A program made the translations under genes and the position numbers. A stretch of 7,979 bases of DNA from Flammeovirgaceae bacterium (lineage in GTDB: Bacteria > Bacteroidota > Bacteroidia > Cytophagales > Cyclobacteriaceae): contig QIEB01000472.1 of NCBI GenBank assembly GCA_003229495.1, forward strand, positions 1-7,979, in the 5' to 3' direction. Shown piece after piece: positions 1 through 7,704 of the stretch. A model generated the notes under the pieces. It worked only from the letters and a program-made list of their open reading frames with translations. It made no database searches and had not been told where the DNA came from. The first letter of the stretch is position 1; each line of letters starts with the position of its first letter.

Positions 1-2681
1 TTGATAATGAAATAAAGAGCGCTCTTGAAGCCAGTAAAAATATACGAATTGTTAGTAATTCCATACTTAGCCCCAGCACTAAAAAGGCCATTAAGGAGTT
101 TATTGCCAGCTACCCCAATACCAGGCATGTGGTATATGACCCTCAGTCGGCATATGGTATGGTAAAGGCCAATCAAGATACTTTTGGCAGAGGAGACATT
201 CCAGCCTATGATTTTAGCAAAGCTGAAGTCATAGTAAGCTTAGCGGCAGATTTTCTGGGAACCTGGATTTCTCCCGTCACCTTCATAAACCAATACACTC
301 AAAGCAGGAAGTTCAGTAAGGGTCAAAAAAAGATGTCACGACATTTTCACTATGAGTCGAACATGTCATTAACCGGCTCAAATGCGGATTATCGTATCCC
401 GGTAAAACCTTCTCAACAAGGCCTTATAGCATCAACTTTGTATAATAGGCTGGCGGCCAAATCTGGTGCCGCAAGCATGAGCACGCCTGCAGTGGATGTC
501 CCTTTCCTGGATAAGGCAGCTGATGCATTATGGAACGCCAAAGGAAAGAGCCTGGTGGTATCAGGCTCTAATGATCCGGATGTTCAAAGCACTGTAAACG
601 CTATCAACCAATTGCTTGGTAATTACGGTACCACTATCGATCTGAATAAGCCTGTGTATCATCGACAGGGGAACGACCAGGAAATGAGCCAATTCGTTGA
701 AGATGTTGCAGGTGGTCGAATTGATGCAGTTATATTTTACAATGCAAACCCGGTATATGATCATCCCCAGGGTGGATTGTTAGCAGCAGAACTTCAAAAC
801 ATAGCGCTAAAGATTTCTACTTCTGATCGAATGGATGAGACCGCCTCTTTGTCAGATTTTGTAACCCCGGACCATCATTATTTGGAGTCCTGGAATGACG
901 CGCTACCACAAGAAGGTCAAATTAGTTTATGCCAGCCAGGTATTACACCACTATTTAATACCCGCCAGGCTCAAAGTAGTTTTTTAACCTGGGCTGGCGC
1001 CGATGAAAGTGATTACCATAAATTTTTGCAGAATAACTGGCAAGAATCTTATTTTCCCGGATCAGGTTACCATGATTTCCAAAAATTTTGGAATCAGAGC
1101 CTGTACGATGGGGTATTTGAATTGGCAGCAGATGCCGGCATTTCAGAAAGTGCCGGTTCCGATGAACCAGAGGGGACCGGTTCCGATGAACCAGAGGGGA
1201 CTGGATCCAATGGATTTACCGTCGATCTAAATGCAATCTCGAGTGCGCTGCAATCAAAATATCAAGTAGAAAGTACCGCGAAGGAGTTAGTTCTATACCA
1301 AAAAGTAGGAGTAGGAACAGGTTCACAAGCCAATAACCCATGGCTTCAGGAACTTCCTGACCCAATCACCAAAGCGGTTTGGGACAACTACTTTACCATT
1401 TCACAGAAATTTGCCCGGGAGAACGGGCTTTCAATGGTTGAAGGTAAAACCAAGATTGCAAATCTTACTGTTAATGGGGTAACGGTATCCGCCCCTCTGT
1501 TGATACAACCAGGTCAGGCTCAAGGAACTATTGGACTGGCTTTGGGATATGGACGCAAGAAAGGAGGGAGGGTAGCTGATGGCTTAGGGACCAACGCATT
1601 TCCATTGATTGACCGATCAAATGGGACATTGCTGTATGAAGTTACCAACGATGTGACCCTTGAAATAACTGGTAAGCCTCATCAGATCGCACGGACTCAG
1701 ACTCATGAGACTTTCATGGGAAGAGAAACCATCATTCAGGAGGCTTTACTAGCTGATTACCAGCAGGACCAGCATGCCGGTCAATTTGCTCCCAAAGTTA
1801 CCACCTGGAAAGGTGACCAGGAAAAGGTAGTACCGAAAACAATAACTCTTTGGAAACATCATCAGGACCGCTATGTGAATCATCATTGGGGACTATCAAT
1901 CGATCTAAACTCCTGTGTTGGTTGTGGAGCTTGTACCATTGCTTGTCAAGCAGAAAATAACGTACCTGTGGTGGGGCGCCAGGAGGTATTGAACCGTCGT
2001 GAAATGCATTGGCTTCGAATCGATCGCTATTATAGTAGCGCCGGTGTTGAGGACTACCCCTCACTTGAAGCAGCTGCAGAAAATCCGGAAGTGACATTCC
2101 AGCCCATGCTGTGCCAGCATTGTAATAATGCCCCGTGTGAAACGGTTTGTCCTGTTTCCGCTACTACCCATAGTACCGAGGGGTTGAATCAAATGGCTTA
2201 TAATCGTTGTATTGGTACCAGGTATTGTGCAAACAACTGCCCCTATAAGGTTCGACGATTCAATTGGTTCAAATACCACGACAACACTAGATTTCCAGAG
2301 AATTCCTCAATGAACAATACTCTGGGTCGCATGGTATTAAACCCTGATGTAACTGTCAGGGCACGAGGAGTAATGGAAAAGTGCACTATGTGTGTTCAGA
2401 GAATTCAAGCCGGTAAACTGGTGGCTAAAAAAGATGGCCGCCGGCCTACTGACGATGATATTAATACGGCGTGTGCCGCAGCTTGTCCCTCTGAGGCCCT
2501 GGTCTTTGGAGATATGAATAATCCGGACAGCAAGATAGCCAAAGTGCTAAAGATGAAGTACCAGGAGGGTCATAAAACTGCGGAGGAACCCCGGGCATAT
2601 ACTGTATTACAAGAACTTAATGTGGACCCTAATATTTTCTATCTGAGGAAAATTAGAAATAAAGATGACGATAACGCTTAA
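1..2681 (+). CDS. actB: Alternative Complex III subunit ActB (fused molybdopterin-like B1 and Fe-S B2 domains), 5' partial
   Basis: This is the iron-sulfur electron-transfer subunit of ACIII, on the periplasmic side of the membrane. The frame is open from the first full codon at position 3 (Asp-Asn-Glu-Ile), so the GTG at 129 is not the real start. The window shows 892 residues, and about 100-150 N-terminal residues, including the usual Tat-like signal, are probably missing. Up to about 1850 the protein resembles the molybdopterin oxidoreductase fold (B1); family knowledge says this half carries no Mo cofactor, and I see no cysteine cluster in it. The B2 half has four cysteine motifs: CxxCxxCxxxC from 1914, CxxCx4CxxxCP from 2112, CIGTRYCxxxCP from 2208 (only three Cys), and CTMC from 2382 with a later CAAACP. 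This fits three [4Fe-4S] clusters and one [3Fe-4S] cluster. It feeds electrons from ActC to the c-type hemes. A linker in B1 carries a 24-bp tandem duplication. It lies 11 bases before actC. Confidence 0.95.
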   Translation, partial: DNEIKSALEASKNIRIVSNSILSPSTKKAIKEFIASYPNTRHVVYDPQSAYGMVKANQDTFGRGDIPAYDFSKAEVIVSLAADFLGTWISPVTFINQYTQSRKFSKGQKKMSRHFHYESNMSLTGSNADYRIPVKPSQQGLIASTLYNRLAAKSGAASMSTPAVDVPFLDKAADALWNAKGKSLVVSGSNDPDVQSTVNAINQLLGNYGTTIDLNKPVYHRQGNDQEMSQFVEDVAGGRIDAVIFYNANPVYDHPQGGLLAAELQNIALKISTSDRMDETASLSDFVTPDHHYLESWNDALPQEGQISLCQPGITPLFNTRQAQSSFLTWAGADESDYHKFLQNNWQESYFPGSGYHDFQKFWNQSLYDGVFELAADAGISESAGSDEPEGTGSDEPEGTGSNGFTVDLNAISSALQSKYQVESTAKELVLYQKVGVGTGSQANNPWLQELPDPITKAVWDNYFTISQKFARENGLSMVEGKTKIANLTVNGVTVSAPLLIQPGQAQGTIGLALGYGRKKGGRVADGLGTNAFPLIDRSNGTLLYEVTNDVTLEITGKPHQIARTQTHETFMGRETIIQEALLADYQQDQHAGQFAPKVTTWKGDQEKVVPKTITLWKHHQDRYVNHHWGLSIDLNSCVGCGACTIACQAENNVPVVGRQEVLNRREMHWLRIDRYYSSAGVEDYPSLEAAAENPEVTFQPMLCQHCNNAPCETVCPVSATTHSTEGLNQMAYNRCIGTRYCANNCPYKVRRFNWFKYHDNTRFPENSSMNNTLGRMVLNPDVTVRARGVMEKCTMCVQRIQAGKLVAKKDGRRPTDDDINTACAAACPSEALVFGDMNNPDSKIAKVLKMKYQEGHKTAEEPRAYTVLQELNVDPNIFYLRKIRNKDDDNA
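1153..1200 (+). repeat. Perfect 24-bp tandem duplication in the actB linker
   Basis: Two identical 24-base units lie head to tail at 1153-1176 and 1177-1200. A degenerate partial third copy follows at about 1201-1214. Being a multiple of three, the repeat keeps the frame and encodes two copies of the acidic octapeptide GSDEPEGT, followed by a GSNG remnant. It sits in a low-complexity, Gly/Ser/acidic linker between two structured parts of the molybdopterin-like half, where length change is probably tolerated. Identity at synonymous positions suggests a recent slippage duplication. Confidence 0.9.
1914..2504 (+). other. Four-cluster ferredoxin region of ActB (B2 domain)
   Basis: The region runs from the first to the last cysteine motif of the B2 domain, which is of the NrfC/PsrB/DmsB ferredoxin type. 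Motif I begins at 1914 (four Cys), motif II at 2112 (four Cys), motif III at 2208 (three Cys, followed by PYKVRRFNW) and motif IV at 2382 (CTMC), with its last two Cys in TACAAACPSEAL near 2470-2490. The three-Cys motif III is the expected [3Fe-4S] site of ACIII. All ligands are present, so the electron wire looks intact. Confidence 0.9.
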
Positions 2682-2692
2682 AGAAGAATAAC

Positions 2693-4087
2693 ATGCAGGT
2701 AGTATCATCCGTTAGAGATCCATTAATAACTGGAAAGAAAACCTACCATGACGTTACCCATGATATTTGCTCCAGGGTAGAAGAGAAGCCTTCCAGGCTT
2801 TGGATGGTGGCAATGGCTGTCTCATTGGGGGCCTTGGCATTGGGAGGGTATGCACTGATTGTCACTCTATGGGAAGGCATTGGAATGTGGGGACTGAACA
2901 AGACCGTGGGCTGGGCCTGGGACATAACAAATTTTGTATGGTGGATAGGTATTGGTCACGCCGGGACCCTGATTTCGGCCATTTTACTGCTGTTCCGGCA
3001 AAAATGGAGAATGTCAATTAACCGGGCGGCTGAGGCAATGACCATATTTGCAGTGATCTGCGCGGCCGTGTTTCCTGTTATGCATATGGGAAGACCCTGG
3101 TTAGGTGCCTATTGGGCATTGCCCTTGCCCAACACTTTTGGGTCCTTGTGGATAAATTTCCACTCACCACTGCTTTGGGACGTATTTGCTATCAGCACCT
3201 ATTTTACGGTATCGCTGGTCTTTTGGTACCTGGGCATGATTCCGGATTTTGCCACTATCAGGGACCGGGCCAAAGGAGTCTCAAAAATTATTTATGGTGC
3301 GTTGAGCTTTGGGTGGGACGGAGCTGCCAAAACCTGGGCACGCTACGAATCGGTGTCTCTTATTTTGGCTGGCCTGGCAACACCGTTGGTGCTATCGGTC
3401 CACACCATCGTATCCATGGATTTTGCCACATCGGTAGTTCCCGGATGGCATACAACTATATTCCCCCCGTATTTTGTGGCAGGGGCTATCTTTTCCGGGT
3501 TTGCCATGGTAATGACCTTAATGCTGGTCACTAGAAAGGTCTACAAGTTAGAGGATTACATTACTATTAAACATATAGAACTAATGAACACTATTATCAT
3601 GGTCACCGGTTCTATAGTAGGTGTTGCCTATATTACCGAATTATTTATGGCCTGGTACTCTGGCGTTGAATACGAGCAATATGCATTCCTGAATCGTACC
3701 TCCGGACCGTATTGGTGGGCATATGCCACCATGATGACCTGCAATGTAGTATCACCACAATTGTTCTGGTTCAAAAAGATTCGAACCAGCATTGCTGCTT
3801 CTTTCATTTTGTCTATCGTAGTAAATATCGGAATGTGGTTTGAGCGATTTGTGATCATCGTCACCTCCTTACACAGGGATTATTTACCATCCAGTTGGGC
3901 CATGTTCCATCCTACCCTTTATGACATTGGAACATATTTATTCACTTTCGGATTCTTCTTTACGGCTTTCTTCCTGTTTGCCAAGTTTTTCCCGGTGATC
4001 AACATAGCCGAGATAAAAACTATTTTGAAGTCAGATTCTGAAAAGACACCTGCCGCGGAGACGGTAGTCCAAAATGTAAAACAATAA
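2693..4087 (+). CDS. actC: Alternative Complex III quinol-oxidising membrane subunit ActC (NrfD/PsrC family)
   Basis: This 464-residue integral membrane protein is expected to hold the menaquinol oxidation site of ACIII and pass electrons to the ActB clusters. I count about ten hydrophobic helices, roughly at residues 37-60, 76-101, 113-132, 160-183, 221-245, 254-280, 294-322, 341-362, 365-395 and 408-435, the usual number for this family. The N-terminal block (VRDPLITGKKTYHDVT) and the segment GWAWDITNFVWWIGIGHAGT (72-91) are typical of ActC. Polar residues in or next to helices, such as His131 (MHMGRPW) and Asp163 (LLWDVF), are candidates for the quinol and proton sites; this is by analogy with described ACIII structures. 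The ATG at 2693 places the conserved N-terminus correctly and is preceded only by a weak purine run. The stop is three bases from the actD start. Confidence 0.96.
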   Translation: MQVVSSVRDPLITGKKTYHDVTHDICSRVEEKPSRLWMVAMAVSLGALALGGYALIVTLWEGIGMWGLNKTVGWAWDITNFVWWIGIGHAGTLISAILLLFRQKWRMSINRAAEAMTIFAVICAAVFPVMHMGRPWLGAYWALPLPNTFGSLWINFHSPLLWDVFAISTYFTVSLVFWYLGMIPDFATIRDRAKGVSKIIYGALSFGWDGAAKTWARYESVSLILAGLATPLVLSVHTIVSMDFATSVVPGWHTTIFPPYFVAGAIFSGFAMVMTLMLVTRKVYKLEDYITIKHIELMNTIIMVTGSIVGVAYITELFMAWYSGVEYEQYAFLNRTSGPYWWAYATMMTCNVVSPQLFWFKKIRTSIAASFILSIVVNIGMWFERFVIIVTSLHRDYLPSSWAMFHPTLYDIGTYLFTFGFFFTAFFLFAKFFPVINIAEIKTILKSDSEKTPAAETVVQNVKQ

Positions 4088-4090
4088 TCT

Positions 4091-4618
4091 ATGGATAGCG
4101 GTAAAAATTTTCTAGTTGGTATCTATGAGGATGAGGATGTTTTAATATCCGCAGTAAAGAAAATTCGAGCAAACGGGGTAAAGATACATGAGGTATTCAC
4201 TCCTTATCCGGTACACGGATTAGATGAGGCGCTGGGATACAAACGAACTCGTTTGCCTATTGCTGCCTTCATGTTTGGGTTTCTGGGTACCGCGCTGGCT
4301 TTGCTCATACAAAGCTACATGATGGCCACAGACTGGCCCATGATCATCGGTGGCAAAAATTACGCATCCGTAACCTATGTTCCTGTCACCTTTGAATTGA
4401 CCGTTCTATTGTCCGCCTTGGGCATGGTAGGGACTTTTTTGGTGGTGAGTAATATGAAGCCTTGGGGCAAAGCCCGGATATTTGATGAAAGGAGTACCGA
4501 CAACAAACATGTGATGGCCATTGATTTAGATGAAAACAAAGCTTCTACTGAGGTAATTACCAATATATTAAATGAAAACGGTGCGTCCGAAGTTAAACCC
4601 AAGCAATTTGATGATTAA
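4091..4618 (+). CDS. actD: Alternative Complex III membrane subunit ActD (DUF3341 family)
   Basis: This 175-residue protein is the small two-helix ACIII subunit. It has an N-terminal soluble part (residues 1-55) with the family signature KIHEVFTPYPVHGLDEALGY. Two transmembrane helices follow at about 57-79 and 99-120, then a polar C-terminal tail of about 55 residues. No cofactor-binding motif is visible. In known ACIII it is a structural subunit packed against the membrane core, and no catalytic role is established. It starts at an ATG only three bases after the actC stop, so translational coupling is likely. Length and layout match the family. Confidence 0.94.
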   Translation: MDSGKNFLVGIYEDEDVLISAVKKIRANGVKIHEVFTPYPVHGLDEALGYKRTRLPIAAFMFGFLGTALALLIQSYMMATDWPMIIGGKNYASVTYVPVTFELTVLLSALGMVGTFLVVSNMKPWGKARIFDERSTDNKHVMAIDLDENKASTEVITNILNENGASEVKPKQFDD

Positions 4619-4627
4619 TTGAAAAGC

Positions 4628-5248
4628 ATGTATCAAAAACTAAATATCGTCATTGTATTAACTTATTGCATATTTCTGGTAGCCTGTGGAGCAAAAGGGG
4701 ACAAGACTGGCTATGAATACGCTCCTCAAATGTATAACTCGGTACCCTACGAGGGACTAAGTCAGATTACCGACGAACAGGCAGGCCAGTTGATAAGTAA
4801 CCGGGAAGATGGTAAAGGTGAGTTTTTTAATAGTAACCCACATAATCCTAACCGGATGAATATGAGGCTGCCACCCGATTATACCGTTAGTAGAAATAAA
4901 TACGGGCTGCTTCCTAATAACATTCCTAAGGATAGTTTGGAGTTGGCGGCGAAGCAATTGAAAAACCCGTTGCCAGATAATGAAACTGTATTAGCGGAGG
5001 GAGAAGTATTATATGGCAGGTTTTGTACCCATTGCCATGGTGATACCGGTGGTGGAGATGGATTGGTTGGGCAAGTGTATCTGGGTATAACTCCTTACAA
5101 TTCCGTAGCCGTAAAGGATAAAGCAGAAGGCCATATTTATCATGTGATTACTCATGGGAAAGGGAGAATGCTCTCCCATGCATCCCAGCTGGATCCCATG
5201 GAACGCTGGAAGATTGTAAGATATGTTCAAACCTTACAAAATCAGTAA
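4628..5248 (+). CDS. actE: Alternative Complex III monoheme cytochrome c lipoprotein ActE
   Basis: This periplasmic, membrane-anchored cytochrome c subunit has 206 residues from the ATG at 4628. A short hydrophobic signal ends in the lipobox LVAC, so Cys20 is the predicted lipidated residue after signal peptidase II cleavage. One heme-binding motif CTHCH is present (Cys133, Cys136, His137). Met181 in the GRM motif is the likely sixth heme ligand, from its position after the heme motif in this cytochrome family. The stretch between anchor and heme domain contains Pro/Asn-rich segments (NPHNPNRMNMRLPPDYTV) typical of ActE. It probably relays electrons from ActA/ActB towards the oxidase CuA site. 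An in-frame TTG at 4619 directly abuts the actD stop and would add three residues; I prefer the ATG, but both give a workable signal peptide. Confidence 0.93.
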   Translation: MYQKLNIVIVLTYCIFLVACGAKGDKTGYEYAPQMYNSVPYEGLSQITDEQAGQLISNREDGKGEFFNSNPHNPNRMNMRLPPDYTVSRNKYGLLPNNIPKDSLELAAKQLKNPLPDNETVLAEGEVLYGRFCTHCHGDTGGGDGLVGQVYLGITPYNSVAVKDKAEGHIYHVITHGKGRMLSHASQLDPMERWKIVRYVQTLQNQ

Positions 5249-5269
5249 GGTGTTCAAAAAAATATCAAA

Positions 5270-6565
5270 ATGACCGACGAAAGATTTATATTCACTGCTG
5301 CGCTTAAAAAGAAACTGATAATAATCGGATTGGTAGGAGCGGTGATGTTTGTGATTGGTGTTATTGCCCTAATGATAGGCGGTGATCATGATTCGGCATC
5401 ACATGGGGCTGAAGCTGCAGGTCATGCCGCTGAAACTGGAGGCCATGGAGCAGTAAGCGGGCAACATGAAGGGAGTTGGATACAGCGTGTTTATGCTAAT
5501 CTTTGGATAAACAATGTGTATTTTGCGGGGATAGCACTTATTGGTATTTTCTTCGTAGCGCTGCAATATGTGGCACAGGCAGGCTGGTCAGCCTCTTTTA
5601 AGAGAGTGCCTTTGGCATTTGGAAGTTGGTTGCCAATAGCAGGATTACTGATGTTGGTCATTTACTTGGTGGCCAGTCACGATCTTTTTCACTGGACCCA
5701 TGAAGACCTATATATTGAGGGTGGTGAACACTTTGACGAGATAATTGCCGGAAAGAGAGCCTATTTGAATACACCGTTCTACCTGGCCAGAACCATTATT
5801 TATTTCTCGCTATGGTATTTATTTTACCGTTGGATTAGAAAGGAAATGGTAGCCGAAGATCTTGACGGCAGTACCCAGCATTGGAAAAAGCTGATCGGTA
5901 TCAGTGCCGGGTTTATTGTCATTTTTGCAGTAAGCTCATCAATGTCGGCCTGGGATTGGATACTTTCTATTGATACTCATTGGTTTAGTACCATGATTGG
6001 ATGGTATGTGTTCTCCAGTTGGTTTGTTACCGGATTGGCGGTTATCACACTTATTGTAGTGATTTTAAAGGAGAATGGATATCTAAGTCTGGTTAACGCC
6101 AATCATTTGCATGATCTCGGAAAATTTGTATTTGGATTCAGCATATTTTGGGCATACCTATGGGTGTCTCAATACTTGCTGATTTATTATGCAAATATCC
6201 CCGAGGAATCGGTGTATTTTGTGGAACGTGTTACCAGTGACCAATATGCACCGGTATTTTATGTGGTTTTGCTCATGAATTTTGTTTTTCCGTTCCTGGC
6301 GTTAATGACCAGGGATGCAAAACGGCATGCTCTTTTTCTCAAAATTGTATGCCCGGTAGTGATCATTGGACATTGGCTGGATTTCTACCTTATGGTGACG
6401 CCAGGAACTTTAAAAGAGAGTGGAGGCTTCGGCTTTTTGGAGATTGGTATGGCAATAGTTTTTGGAGTGGCCTTTCTGTTTGTGGTTTTAGCCAGCCTGG
6501 CTAAAATACCATTAGTGGGCAAGAACCATCCCATGCTGGAAGAAAGTATGCACCATAACATATAA
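5270..6565 (+). CDS. actF: Alternative Complex III membrane subunit ActF
   Basis: This 431-residue polytopic membrane protein is the second large membrane subunit of ACIII. It is related in layout to ActC but is not thought to carry the main quinol site. About ten helices are visible, roughly at residues 16-37, 77-101, 112-133, 167-189, 209-234, 244-266, 284-311, 327-348, 355-377 and 390-414. Conserved-looking polar residues inside helices (SSSMSAWDWILSIDTHWFSTM near 220-241, IGHWLDFYLMV near 367-377) fit the proton-pathway role proposed for this subunit. The loop after helix 1 (residues 38-70) is rich in Gly, Ala and His, with a seven-residue His repeat. The ATG at 5270 follows an A-rich leader with no Shine-Dalgarno sequence. 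It lies 21 bases after actE and 50 bases before coxB. Confidence 0.95.
   Translation: MTDERFIFTAALKKKLIIIGLVGAVMFVIGVIALMIGGDHDSASHGAEAAGHAAETGGHGAVSGQHEGSWIQRVYANLWINNVYFAGIALIGIFFVALQYVAQAGWSASFKRVPLAFGSWLPIAGLLMLVIYLVASHDLFHWTHEDLYIEGGEHFDEIIAGKRAYLNTPFYLARTIIYFSLWYLFYRWIRKEMVAEDLDGSTQHWKKLIGISAGFIVIFAVSSSMSAWDWILSIDTHWFSTMIGWYVFSSWFVTGLAVITLIVVILKENGYLSLVNANHLHDLGKFVFGFSIFWAYLWVSQYLLIYYANIPEESVYFVERVTSDQYAPVFYVVLLMNFVFPFLALMTRDAKRHALFLKIVCPVVIIGHWLDFYLMVTPGTLKESGGFGFLEIGMAIVFGVAFLFVVLASLAKIPLVGKNHPMLEESMHHNI
5402..5467 (+). repeat. Degenerate 21-bp repeat giving His every seven residues in ActF
   Basis: Three 21-base units at 5402-5422, 5423-5443 and 5444-5464 each begin with CAT, and a fourth CAT follows at 5465. 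By eye, units 1 and 2 match at 16 of 21 bases, and the third is more diverged. They place His45, His52, His59 and His66 exactly seven residues apart in a Gly/Ala/Glu-rich loop between the first two membrane helices. An earlier His40 sits close by. The pattern suggests an old in-frame expansion. Confidence 0.75.
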
Positions 6566-6615
6566 TGGGGTGCTGATTGGATAGAATTAGTGATAATAAT
6601 ATAACTTGAGATTAT

Positions 6616-7656
6616 ATGTTTGAAGTTGCTATTGGTTTAGGAGTCATCTTGGTGTTGGTGATCCTGCTGTTTCTTTTCAGAGTACAATCTCTGCTAAACG
6701 TAGCGAAGGGGTCCGATAAAAAAATTGAATCCACCAGCAACCGTGTGAACGGGGCGCTTATGCTACTATTTTTTATAGTATCAGTGGTGTGGTTTTTCTG
6801 GTACAGTTTCGCTGAATTTGACAGATATAACCTTCCAATAGCCTCAGAGCATGGCATACTTACTGATAAAATGTTCTGGATTACCACTATTATCACCGGC
6901 ATTGTATTCATACTGGCCAATGGAGCATTGTTTTATTTTTCATTTCGCTATCAATATAAAGAATCCAACAAGGCCTTATTTTATCCCGATAACCACAAGT
7001 TGGAAATAGTCTGGACAGTAATCCCTGCTATAGTATTAACGCTATTGGTTGGCTACGGACTTAAGGTATGGACACAAGTTACCAGTGATCCTCCCAGTGG
7101 AGCGGAAGTAGTTGAAGTGATGGGGTACCAATTTGCCTGGAGGGTAAGATACCCTGGGAAAGATGGTCTGCTAGGGAATTATGACTATAAGCTTATTGAT
7201 CCCGTGAATGAATTTGGCATGGATTTTACAGATAAGGCCAGTTTCGATGACTTTGTTCCCGGTGAAATACACGTGCCCAAAGGTCAACCAGTATTATTAA
7301 AGATCAGGGCCCGTGACGTATTACACAGTGTTTTCCTGCCCCACTTTAGAGTAAAAATGGATGCGGTACCTGGCATGCCCACTCGCTTTTGGTTTGTACC
7401 TAATAAATCTACTGAGGATATGAGACAGGAGACTGGTAATCCGGACTTTAATTACGAATTGGCTTGTACGGAAATTTGTGGTCGAGGTCACTTTTCGATG
7501 CGCCTGATTCTGGTGGTGGATGAACCTGAGGATTATAAGATATGGTATGATTCACAGGAGTCCTGGTTGTCACAGAATCCTTCGTACCTGTCAAAAGTTC
7601 CGGAGAAACTTCGGGAGGTCGCTAGTATAACCACCAATATAGATACTAAAGACTAA
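6616..7656 (+). CDS. coxB: Cytochrome c oxidase subunit II with CuA centre
   Basis: This subunit accepts electrons from cytochrome c at its periplasmic CuA centre and passes them to subunit I. The full ligand set is present: His237 (VLHSVFLPHF) and the motif CTEICGRGHFSM, which gives Cys284, Glu286 (backbone ligand), Cys288, His292 and Met295. The spacing matches canonical subunit II. Four hydrophobic helices are seen at about 3-22, 46-66, 86-108 and 128-150. The last two are the standard pair, and the first two are the N-terminal extension found in Bacteroidota homologues. The cupredoxin domain follows from about residue 160, with the aromatic segment YQFAWRVRYPG at 171-181. The protein ends about 50 residues after the CuA motif, with no CxxCH, so it is not a caa3-type fusion with cytochrome c. 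The ATG at 6616 lacks a clear ribosome binding site. Confidence 0.96.
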   Translation: MFEVAIGLGVILVLVILLFLFRVQSLLNVAKGSDKKIESTSNRVNGALMLLFFIVSVVWFFWYSFAEFDRYNLPIASEHGILTDKMFWITTIITGIVFILANGALFYFSFRYQYKESNKALFYPDNHKLEIVWTVIPAIVLTLLVGYGLKVWTQVTSDPPSGAEVVEVMGYQFAWRVRYPGKDGLLGNYDYKLIDPVNEFGMDFTDKASFDDFVPGEIHVPKGQPVLLKIRARDVLHSVFLPHFRVKMDAVPGMPTRFWFVPNKSTEDMRQETGNPDFNYELACTEICGRGHFSMRLILVVDEPEDYKIWYDSQESWLSQNPSYLSKVPEKLREVASITTNIDTKD

Positions 7657-7692
7657 GAACTAAAAACTAAAAACTAAGAACTAAAAACTAAA
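7651..7692 (+). repeat. Six-unit 7-bp tandem repeat between coxB and coxA
   Basis: Six consecutive heptamers of consensus RACTAAR run from 7651 to 7692: GACTAAG, AACTAAA, AACTAAA, AACTAAG, AACTAAA, AACTAAA. The first includes the coxB stop codon (TAA at 7654-7656). The array can also be read as two 21-bp units, 7651-7671 and 7672-7692, differing at one base. Because seven is not a multiple of three, TAA stops occur in all three forward frames. The array ends 12 bases before the coxA ATG. I see no inverted repeat in it, so it is not an obvious terminator. Confidence 0.92.
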
Positions 7693-7704
7693 TTCGTCCT
7701 TTAG

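Noticed and set aside
129..131. GTG at 129 as the actB start codon
   Set aside because: The same frame is open back to position 3 and encodes a plausible continuation (SKNIRIVSNSILSPSTKKA). Starting at 129 would cut into a conserved domain, so the gene simply begins upstream of the window.
561..764. Minus-strand open frame inside actB, along with other opposite-strand or shifted frames across the window (such as 1798-2097, 3112-3534 and 6612-6920)
   Set aside because: All lie fully inside well-supported genes, have no recognisable domain, and have composition expected of shadow frames.
1..1850. ActB first half as an active molybdenum oxidoreductase
   Set aside because: It is followed in the same protein by the B2 ferredoxin domain and sits in an ACIII operon, where this half is known to lack the Mo cofactor. 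No cofactor-related cysteine motif is visible in the portion seen.
5153..5180. Overlapping inverted repeats (GGGAGA/TCTCCC with a 4-base loop, and CATGGGA/TCCCATG)
   Set aside because: They lie inside the actE coding region across the conserved GRM heme-ligand segment, with no T-run after them. Codon constraint and chance explain them better than a terminator.
6566..6615. Possible Bacteroidota-type promoter before coxB (TTG at 6577-6579 and TAACTTG at 6602-6608)
   Set aside because: The -7 element is imperfect compared with TAnnTTTG, the spacing of 22 is slightly long, and the implied start of transcription would fall on or beside the coxB ATG, leaving no leader.
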